From assembly GCA_020057535.1 (NCBI GenBank), contig JAGVFS010000002.1:1-5278 (forward strand): a stretch of 5,278 nt of DNA. Direction: 5' to 3'. The DNA is from Patescibacteria group bacterium. Lineage in GTDB: Bacteria; Patescibacteriota; Patescibacteriia; UBA2591; PGYQ01. The notes below the pieces were generated by a model. The model ran no database searches, had not been told where the DNA came from, and saw only the letters and a program-made list of their open reading frames with translations. Made by a program: the position numbers and the translations under genes. How positions within the stretch are numbered: the stretch's first letter is position 1; every line of letters starts with the position of its first letter. This document shows positions 1 to 4,742 of this stretch, in pieces.

Positions 1-65
1 AATAAATTATAAATTTTATTTTGGATTTTAAATTACTTAATTTCAGCAAACTACAAGTTATTTCT

Positions 66-1517
66 ATGAAAACTATTACTCAAAACACAACATATTTAAT
101 GTTTGCTTCAATAATTCAAAAAATTTTAACTTTCGGATATTTTATTTTTATTGCTAGAATAATTGGCGATATTAATCTAGGAAAATATGTTTTTGCTCTT
201 TCATTTACTGTTATTTTTTCTGTTTTTATTGATCTTGGATTAAATCAAGTTTTAATTAGAGAAGTTGCAAAATGTAAAGAAAAAATAATTACTTATTTAA
301 GTAATATCTTTATTTTTAAAATATTAGCTAGCGCAATTTGTTTTTTAATAATCATATTGGTTATTAATTTATTAAACTATCCTTTAGAAACCAAAATTTT
401 AGTTTATTGGGCTAGTGGAACAATGATTTTAGATTGTTTAAATTCAACTTTTTACGCTATTTGGCGCGGTTTACAAAATTTAAAATATGAAGCTATTGGA
501 ATAATTGTTTATCAAGTATTAGTGGTTCTATTGGGATCGATAGTTTTATTATTAAGACTGCCTCTTTATTGTCTATTTTTAGCTTTAATTTTAGGAGGTT
601 TAGCTAATTTTTTATTTGTTTTAATTTCTCTAAGAAAAAACGCTTTAATTTTTCCAAAAATTATTCTTTTTGATAAAAAAATAATTTTTTGGTTACTTAA
701 AGTTACAATTCCTTTTTCCTTTGTTATAATTTTTTCCAGAATTTTGAGTTATTCAGATATAATTTTACTTTCAACTTTAACTAATGATAGAAATGTTGGA
801 ATTTATAGCGCGGCATTTAAATTAACTTTTGCTTTGCAATTTATTCCGGGAATTTTTGCCGCTTCTTTATTTCCAGCTTTTAGCAATTATTTTATTTCTT
901 CAAAAGAAAAATTGATTTATATTTTTGAAAAAGCTGCTATTTATTTAATTTTTATCATTTTGCCAATTTCAGTTATTTCTATTATTTTAAGCGATAAAAT
1001 TATTCTTGGTATATATGGCATAGAATTTGCTAATTCTATTTTAGTTCTAAAAATTTTAATGATCGGTTTATTTTTTATTTTTTTAAGTTATATAATTATT
1101 CCATTTTTAAACGCTTGCAACAAAGAAGTTATTAGTACGTTTATTTTAGGTATTGGCATGTTTGTTAGTATTATTTTAAATTTAATTTTTATTCCTATTC
1201 ATGGTTATATCGGCGCTGCTTGGACTGCAACAATAGTTCCTATGATAATGTTCTGTTTATCTCTATTTTGGATTAACAAAATTTTTTCAGAATCAATAGA
1301 ATCTATTTTAAAACGCAAAGAATTAATTAAAAAAATATTAAAATCTGTTTTTAGTGTTACGGTAATGGGATTATTTATTTTTTATTTAAAATCAATGATT
1401 TTGTGGTTTGTATTAATTTTTTTAGGATTTATTTTTTATTTTATTATATTGTTTTTAACTAAAGCAATCACTCAAAATGAAATAAAAATGATTTTAGAAA
1501 GAATAAAGAAACATTGA
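66..1517 (+). CDS. Oligosaccharide flippase family protein (Wzx/MVF-type polysaccharide exporter)
   Basis: This 483-residue protein is almost entirely hydrophobic, with about 14 membrane segments that I can pick out between residues 10 and 465. That length and count are usual for Wzx-like flippases of the MOP superfamily, which move lipid-linked sugars across the cytoplasmic membrane. The N-terminus fits the Polysacc_synt family: an ARIIG block at residues 30-34, then LGKY at 38-41 and a DLGLN...LIREVA stretch at 56-68. I chose the ATG at 66. The frame can be extended to a TTG at 21, but the extra 15 residues are not family-like and flippases usually begin a few residues before the first membrane segment, as here (MKTITQN). 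No Shine-Dalgarno sequence is visible. It ends in TGA, and the next gene begins 19 bases later, so the two are probably co-transcribed. The substrate cannot be told, since no glycosyltransferase lies within view. The family call is secure; whether the lipid-linked sugar is an O-antigen-like or a teichuronic-type unit is unknown. Confidence 0.9.
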   Translation: MKTITQNTTYLMFASIIQKILTFGYFIFIARIIGDINLGKYVFALSFTVIFSVFIDLGLNQVLIREVAKCKEKIITYLSNIFIFKILASAICFLIIILVINLLNYPLETKILVYWASGTMILDCLNSTFYAIWRGLQNLKYEAIGIIVYQVLVVLLGSIVLLLRLPLYCLFLALILGGLANFLFVLISLRKNALIFPKIILFDKKIIFWLLKVTIPFSFVIIFSRILSYSDIILLSTLTNDRNVGIYSAAFKLTFALQFIPGIFAASLFPAFSNYFISSKEKLIYIFEKAAIYLIFIILPISVISIILSDKIILGIYGIEFANSILVLKILMIGLFFIFLSYIIIPFLNACNKEVISTFILGIGMFVSIILNLIFIPIHGYIGAAWTATIVPMIMFCLSLFWINKIFSESIESILKRKELIKKILKSVFSVTVMGLFIFYLKSMILWFVLIFLGFIFYFIILFLTKAITQNEIKMILERIKKH

Positions 1518-1536
1518 AATAAATTAATCTAATTTT

Positions 1537-2178
1537 ATGTCTAAATTTATTTTATTTAATCTTTTTTTAGCTAGTTTTCTTCTTGTTTTTTTAGGAGGTT
1601 GCGCTAAAAAAGAGGAAGGGAAAAATATGTCAAAAATAATGTTTGAAAAACAGGCTTTATTAATTATCGCTTTTGATGGATATCAAGACAAGGAATATGA
1701 AGATACAAGATGGGAATTAGAATTAAATGACGTTAAAATAACACTAGCTAGTAATTTTAAAGGAATAGCTCATGGATCTTTAGGTGGAAATGTTAATGTT
1801 GATTTTTTAATTTCTGAAATTAAAGTTGATCAATTTGACGCGATTGTTTTTATTGGCGGACCGGGCGCTGCTGCGGCTTTTCAAAAAAATTCAGAAGCGC
1901 ATCGTTTGTGTCAAGAAGCAATTTCTCAAAATAAAATTTTGGCGGCAATTTGTATCAGTCCGACAGTTTTAGCCAAAGCTGGAGTTTTAAAAAATAAAAA
2001 GGCGACAGTTTGGTCAAGCCTTACAGATAAAAATCCAATAGAAATTTTAAAACAAAGCGAAGCAGAATATGTAGATCAAGCTGTGGTTATTGATGGAAAA
2101 ATTATTACTTCCAATGGACCTCAAGCGGCTAAAGATTTCGGCAAAGCGATTATAAAAATTATGAATTATGAATTGTGA
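1537..2178 (+). CDS. DJ-1/PfpI family protein with lipoprotein signal peptide
   Basis: The 213-residue product has two parts. Residues 1-22 form a lipoprotein signal: one Lys, a hydrophobic core at 4-19, and a lipobox L-G-G-C with the cysteine at 22. After a charged linker, residues 38-213 are a DJ-1/PfpI (class I glutamine amidotransferase-like) domain. The nucleophile elbow is AAICISP with Cys139, preceded by the FIGGPGA strand-loop at 105-111; Glu53 or Glu55 in the EYED stretch is the likely partner of the cysteine. Family members include proteases/chaperones, glyoxalases/deglycases and stress proteins; the exact activity cannot be told. The His that follows the cysteine in PfpI/YhbO-type enzymes is Ile here, so a PfpI-type protease triad is not expected. 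A second in-frame ATG at 1627 would give a cytosolic protein without the signal. The gene lies 19 bases after the flippase, and its last 11 bases overlap the PLD-like gene. The domain call is firm; lipoprotein export is likely but depends on which start is used. Confidence 0.88.
   Translation: MSKFILFNLFLASFLLVFLGGCAKKEEGKNMSKIMFEKQALLIIAFDGYQDKEYEDTRWELELNDVKITLASNFKGIAHGSLGGNVNVDFLISEIKVDQFDAIVFIGGPGAAAAFQKNSEAHRLCQEAISQNKILAAICISPTVLAKAGVLKNKKATVWSSLTDKNPIEILKQSEAEYVDQAVVIDGKIITSNGPQAAKDFGKAIIKIMNYEL
1612..1629 (+). promoter_or_regulatory. Purine-rich SD-like sequence before an internal ATG of the DJ-1-like gene
   Basis: The bases GAGGAAGGG (1612-1620) lie 6 bases before an in-frame ATG at 1627. 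This is the best-placed ribosome-binding-like stretch before an ATG in the window. Initiation here would skip the lipoprotein signal and give a 183-residue cytosolic DJ-1 domain. The same bases also encode the Glu-Glu-Gly-Lys linker, so the match may be a by-product of the amino acids. Confidence 0.3.
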
Positions 2179-2188
2179 ATTAAAAATT
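2161..2188 (+). repeat. Tandem heptamer repeat at the DJ-1/PLD gene junction
   Basis: Three direct copies of a 7-base unit follow one another: ATGAATT (2161-2167), ATGAATT (2168-2174) and GTGAATT (2175-2181), with a degenerate fourth, AAAAATT (2182-2188). The array encodes the last residues of the DJ-1-like protein and its TGA stop (2176-2178), and also supplies the ATG (2168) and first codons of the PLD-like protein. Because the unit is 7 bases, gain or loss of one copy shifts the frame. Loss of one copy would join the two genes in one frame. Confidence 0.75.
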
Positions 2189-3232
2189 AGTATACAAATA
2201 AAAAAAAAGATAAAATTTTTTACAAAAAATTTTTTAAAACAAATTGATTTTAAAAAAGTTAGAATATTTATTTTAGCTTTGACAATTTTAAGCTTGCCTT
2301 TTGTTATTGAATATTTTAAATCGTCGCAGCAAATAATTTTAGAACCTTCTTTAGTAAAACAAATTTTATTTATTTTACCAGACGAAAAAGAAGGGCCTCT
2401 TTTAAAAGAAATTGAAAAAGCTCAAAAATCGATTAATTTAGAAATGTATCTTTTGTCTAATAAAAAAATTATTCAAGCGTTAAAAGACGCGAAAAAACGA
2501 GGGGTAGAAATAAAAATAATTTTAGAAAAAAATCCCTATAATTTAGAATGGTTTAATAAAAAAATTTTTAAAGAATTTAAAGAGAGTGGAATACAAATAA
2601 AATGGGGTAATCCTGAATTTAGCCTTACTCATAGTAAATTTATGATTATTGATGATCAAGTTGTAATTATTATGACGTGTAATTTTACTTATTCCGGATT
2701 TAATAAAAGTCGCGATTTTGGTTTGATTAATTTTGATTCAAAAGATGTAAAGGAAATAAAAAAATTATTTGAGGCTGATTGGCAAAATAAATCATTTACT
2801 TCTTCTCGCCAAAATTTAGTAATTAGTCCGACTAATTCTCGCTCTAAATTGGAAAATATAATTAAAAACGCTAAATCAGAAATTTTAGTGATGGCTGAAA
2901 TAATGGGAGATCAAGAAATACAAAAATTTTTAAGCAAGGCTCAAGAAAGGGGAGTAAGGATTAAAATTCTTTTGGCTGACATTAAAGATAGCGAGATAAA
3001 TCGAGAAACTGAGCAATATTTTCAAACGCATAATATACAAATAAAATATTTGAAAAAACCATTTTTACATGCTAAAATTATTATAGTGGACAATAAAATT
3101 TTATATTTAGGATCAATCAATTTTTCTTCTCCATCTCTAGATGAAAATCGAGAATTGGGAATTTTATTAGTAAATAAAAATTTAATACAACAAGTAAGAA
3201 AAGTTTTTGAAAAGGATTGGGGAGAAGATTAA
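2168..3232 (+). CDS. Membrane-anchored phospholipase D-like protein with two HKD motifs
   Basis: The 354-residue protein has a very basic N-terminus (residues 6-32), one hydrophobic segment at about 31-50, and then two PLD-like domains. The first HxKxxxxD motif has His155, Lys157 and Asp162 and is followed by a TCNFT stretch at 170-174, where many relatives have GSxN. The second has His301, Lys303 and Asp308, followed by the canonical GSINFSS at 315-321. Both catalytic sets are intact, so an active phosphodiesterase or transferase is expected. The superfamily (COG1502-like) includes cardiolipin synthases, phospholipases and Nuc-type nucleases; the substrate cannot be chosen from sequence. By the positive-inside rule the catalytic part should face outward, as a tethered ectoenzyme. 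At 354 residues it is shorter than typical bacterial cardiolipin synthases, which have two membrane segments. The ATG overlaps the previous gene by 11 bases, suggesting translational coupling, and there is no SD. A run of nine A (2200-2208) lies near the N-terminus. The next gene is 167 bases away, so the unit probably ends here. Confidence 0.88.
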   Translation: MNCELKISIQIKKKIKFFTKNFLKQIDFKKVRIFILALTILSLPFVIEYFKSSQQIILEPSLVKQILFILPDEKEGPLLKEIEKAQKSINLEMYLLSNKKIIQALKDAKKRGVEIKIILEKNPYNLEWFNKKIFKEFKESGIQIKWGNPEFSLTHSKFMIIDDQVVIIMTCNFTYSGFNKSRDFGLINFDSKDVKEIKKLFEADWQNKSFTSSRQNLVISPTNSRSKLENIIKNAKSEILVMAEIMGDQEIQKFLSKAQERGVRIKILLADIKDSEINRETEQYFQTHNIQIKYLKKPFLHAKIIIVDNKILYLGSINFSSPSLDENRELGILLVNKNLIQQVRKVFEKDWGED

Positions 3233-3257
3233 CTTATGGTAGTTAATTGCAAAATAA

Positions 3258-3288
3258 GATGAAAGTATTTTTGTTTTTTACTTTTATT
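3258..3288 (+). terminator. AT-rich hairpin after the PLD-like gene (weak terminator candidate)
   Basis: Bases 3258-3267 can pair with 3279-3288 in a 10-bp stem that includes two G-U pairs, with a T-rich 11-base loop. It begins 25 bases after the stop codon at the end of the first gene group. The T tract is in the loop and the stem is not followed by a U run, so this is not a classical intrinsic terminator. In DNA this AT-rich such pairings also occur by chance. Confidence 0.25.
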
Positions 3289-3316
3289 CAGAACATTAAT
3301 TAAATTAAAATATAAT
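3287..3316 (+). promoter_or_regulatory. Candidate sigma-70-type promoter upstream of the AbiEii-like module
   Basis: A perfect TATAAT (3311-3316) lies 18 bases after TTCAGA (3287-3292), a 4/6 match to the -35 consensus. Transcription would start near 3323 and give a leader of about 77 bases for the gene at 3400. The -10 match is exact, but such matches are common in DNA of this composition. It competes with the site at 3385. Confidence 0.25.
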
Positions 3317-3384
3317 TAACTAATTTTAGACTATTAAATAATATTGATATTGTTTTGGTAAAGAACTTTTAAGAAGAGTGTTTT

Positions 3385-3390
3385 TATAAT
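3385..3390 (+). promoter_or_regulatory. TATAAT box giving a nearly leaderless start for the 3400 gene
   Basis: An exact TATAAT ends 9 bases before the ATG at 3400. Usual spacing puts the transcription start at about 3397-3400, so the mRNA would have almost no leader, in keeping with the absence of an SD sequence. I see no good -35 element at 16-19 bases upstream and no TGn extension, which lowers confidence. Confidence 0.3.
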
Positions 3391-3399
3391 TAATTTATT

Positions 3400-3675
3400 A
3401 TGCAAGACAGAAAAGAAATTATAAATTTTATTAAAAAAAGACCATATTTAATATGGTACGTAAAAAATTACGATGCTTTAAGCGATGAATCAATTGTTGA
3501 GCATACTTTGAATTATGGCGATTGGGATGATGTGCAAAAATTACTTTCTATTTTAGGCGTAAAAAAAACAGCGACAATTTTTCGCGTTAAATCAAAACCA
3601 TCCAAAATGGGCAGGCAGAATTATTATCCTGAAGTAAAAAATTATTTCAATTTATATTTTAATAAATATGCATAA
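3400..3675 (+). CDS. DUF6922-like small protein, putative antitoxin partner of the AbiEii-like gene
   Basis: This 91-residue protein carries the pattern I associate with the DUF6922 family: RPYLIWYV at residues 14-21, then a SDESIVEHTLNYGDWDD stretch at 28-44, a LLSILGVKK helix at 48-56, and a tail with R72-Q-N-Y and a Y/F-rich end (NYFNLYFNKYA). The family name is from memory and was not checked by a profile search. Members I recall sit directly before AbiEii-type nucleotidyltransferase genes, as this one does: its stop overlaps the start of the next gene by 8 bases (3668-3675). That layout, with a small first gene translationally coupled to a nucleotidyltransferase, is typical of toxin-antitoxin operons and suggests an antitoxin or regulatory role. 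The tryptophan- and tyrosine-rich sequence shows no obvious helix-turn-helix or membrane segment. It is not a recognisable AbiEi-type winged-helix repressor. No SD precedes the ATG, and an exact TATAAT lies just upstream. A run of eight A (3561-3568) lies at Lys55-Lys56. It is certainly a real gene, but the function is inferred from context. Confidence 0.8.
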   Translation: MQDRKEIINFIKKRPYLIWYVKNYDALSDESIVEHTLNYGDWDDVQKLLSILGVKKTATIFRVKSKPSKMGRQNYYPEVKNYFNLYFNKYA

Positions 3676-4282
3676 AGAAATTTTAACTAAAGAGCAAATA
3701 GAATTGTTGCCATTTTTAACAAAAATGAATAAAAAATTTGGATTAGTTGGAGGTACAGCTATTGCGCTTCATATAGGACATAGAGAATCAATAGATTTTG
3801 ATTTATTTATTGAAGAAGAATTTAATAACGTAAAAATAAAAAAAATAATTTTAAAATTTATAAAAATTGATAAAGTCATTGTTAATAGATTAGGGGAGTA
3901 TACAATTCTTGTTAATGGTGTTAAGATTACTTTTTTTTACTATCCGTTTAAGATTAATTATACTGCGCATTTTGATAAAATAATTAAAATGCCCAGTCTT
4001 TTAACGCTTGCCGCTATGAAAGCGTATGCTTTAGGCAGACGAAATAGATGGAAAGATTACATTGATTTATATTTTATAATTAATAAGTTTCATTCTATAG
4101 AAAAAATAGTTAAAAGAAGCAAAGCTATTTTTAAAGGTGAATTTAATGAAAAAATTTTTAGAATACAACTTTCATATTTTGAAGATATTGATTATCAAGA
4201 AAAAATAATTTTTAAAAAAGAATTTGAGGTTGACGAGAAAATAATAAAAAAAGCCCTTATAAATTATAGTCTTCAAAAATAG
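3668..4282 (+). CDS. Nucleotidyltransferase AbiEii/AbiGii toxin family protein
   Basis: The 204-residue protein has a polymerase-beta-type nucleotidyltransferase core. VGGTAIAL at residues 27-34 is the glycine turn, and GHRESIDFDLF at 37-47 contains the HR-S-DxD signature with metal-binding Asp43 and Asp45. A later MKAYALGRRNRWKDYIDLY stretch (117-135) is the family's second hallmark, with Lys118, Lys129, Asp130 and Asp133. The strand that often carries a third acidic residue reads GVKITFF (84-90), with Thr88 at that position; I recall Ser/Thr there in this small subfamily, so it need not mean loss of activity. Relatives such as AbiEii and MenT-type toxins transfer nucleotides to RNA (MenT acts on tRNA acceptor ends) or GTP-derived groups to unknown targets, stopping growth or phage infection until neutralised. 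Whether this protein is toxic is inferred. It starts inside the end of the DUF6922-like gene (8-base overlap) with no SD, pointing to coupled translation. A T-rich stretch follows its TAG stop, and a ferredoxin gene begins 26 bases later. Confidence 0.87.
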   Translation: MHKEILTKEQIELLPFLTKMNKKFGLVGGTAIALHIGHRESIDFDLFIEEEFNNVKIKKIILKFIKIDKVIVNRLGEYTILVNGVKITFFYYPFKINYTAHFDKIIKMPSLLTLAAMKAYALGRRNRWKDYIDLYFIINKFHSIEKIVKRSKAIFKGEFNEKIFRIQLSYFEDIDYQEKIIFKKEFEVDEKIIKKALINYSLQK

Positions 4283-4308
4283 TTTTTTATTTTTTTAATT
4301 TTAATTTT

Positions 4309-4530
4309 ATGTATAAAATTATTCATAATAGAGAAAAATGTATTGGTTGCGGGGCTTGCGCAGCCCTATGTTCCGATTATTGGGAAATGGATGATGACGG
4401 AAAATCTTTACTTAAAGGAGCTAAAAAAAATAATGGTACAGGAAATGACGAACTTGAAGTAGAAAAATTAAAATGCAATGAAAATATAGAAGACTCTTGT
4501 CCAGTTCAATGCATTAAAATTGAATGTTAA
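4309..4530 (+). CDS. Ferredoxin, single [4Fe-4S] cluster type
   Basis: This 73-residue protein is a soluble low-potential electron carrier. Cys11, Cys14, Cys17 and Cys64 (followed by Pro65) are the expected ligands of one [4Fe-4S] cluster. Cys21 and Cys56 occupy the places of the disulfide in the Thermotoga maritima ferredoxin: the 8-residue step from Cys56 to Cys64-Pro matches that protein. It is about a dozen residues longer than the Thermotoga type because of a polar insert around residues 36-51 (GAKKNNGTGND and following). Two further cysteines, 68 and 73, are unusual; Cys68 lies where a two-cluster ferredoxin would need more ligands, but the full second motif is absent. The gene starts 26 bases after the AbiEii-like gene and precedes the oxidoreductase gamma subunit, its likely redox partner, by 212 bases. 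The start is the only sensible ATG, since the protein begins right before the first cluster motif. No SD is visible. Confidence 0.92.
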   Translation: MYKIIHNREKCIGCGACAALCSDYWEMDDDGKSLLKGAKKNNGTGNDELEVEKLKCNENIEDSCPVQCIKIEC

Positions 4531-4551
4531 TTCGCCAAAGACGCGAATTAA
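4527..4551 (+). terminator. Perfect 9-bp inverted repeat overlapping the ferredoxin stop codon
   Basis: TTAATTCGC (4527-4535) and GCGAATTAA (4543-4551) are exact reverse complements around a 7-base loop, CAAAGAC. The left arm includes the TAA stop (4528-4530). The three G/C pairs at the loop end make it the most stable small hairpin in the non-coding DNA here. No T run follows on the + strand (AAAATTTAAA instead), so a classical intrinsic terminator is not proven; an mRNA 3'-end stabiliser or a repeat-element end is equally possible. Confidence 0.45.
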
Positions 4552-4557
4552 AAATTT

Positions 4558-4674
4558 AAAGTTTAAAAATCAAAATGAAAAATGACAATGTAAAGTTTAA
4601 AATTGGAATTTAGGATTTAATAATCCTATATTTTAATTGTTATTTTTAAACTTTGAGATTTGCATTTTTACATT
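4558..4674. repeat. Imperfect ~100-bp palindrome with an internal direct repeat
   Basis: Three nested stems share one centre. TAGGATT (4611-4617) pairs with AATCCTA (4622-4628) around a TAAT loop. AAAGTTTAAAA (4592-4602) pairs with TTTTAAACTTT (4644-4654). AATGAAAAATG (4574-4584) pairs with CATTTTTACATT (4663-4674) with one bulged base. An extra direct copy of AAAGTTTAAAA lies at 4558-4568. I see no reading frame in it. It looks like a palindromic intergenic repeat, or a degenerate MITE-like or REP-like element, rather than ordinary spacer DNA. Whether it recurs elsewhere in the genome cannot be seen from this window. Confidence 0.6.
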
Positions 4675-4698
4675 AATTCATAATTTTTCAACTAAAGA

Positions 4699-4728
4699 TT
4701 GAATATTTTTAAAGAAAATATTTAGATT
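4699..4728 (+). promoter_or_regulatory. Candidate promoter with A/T-only hairpin before the oxidoreductase gamma gene
   Basis: TTGAAT (4699-4704) and TAGATT (4723-4728) are spaced by 18 bases and each matches the sigma-70 consensus at 4 of 6 positions. A perfect 8-bp inverted repeat, AATATTTT (4702-4709) and AAAATATT (4715-4722), fills the spacer and could be an operator. Transcription would begin about 8 bases before the ATG at 4743. The evidence is weak in DNA this rich in A and T. Confidence 0.22.
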
Positions 4729-4742
4729 CATTTAATATTTTT

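Noticed and set aside
21..65. TTG-initiated extension of the flippase gene
   Set aside because: The 15 added residues are not typical of flippases, the ATG at 66 gives the usual short N-terminus before the first membrane segment, and neither start has an SD.
1..65. Possible 3' end of an upstream gene
   Set aside because: All three + frames hit a stop within the first 31 bases, so at most about ten codons could be present and nothing can be recognised.
1593..1599. AGGAGGT as a ribosome-binding site
   Set aside because: It encodes the Leu-Gly-Gly of the lipobox and is 27 bases from the next ATG; the same Leu-Gly-Gly codons in the flippase gene give another AGGAGG without a start codon at SD distance.
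3240..3322. 9-bp inverted repeat TAGTTAATT / AATTAACTA
   Set aside because: The arms are 65 bases apart and almost entirely A and T, so chance is a sufficient explanation.
4283..4308. T-rich stretch after the AbiEii-like stop as an intrinsic terminator
   Set aside because: No GC-containing stem precedes the T run; only weak A/T pairing is possible, and T runs are common in this DNA.
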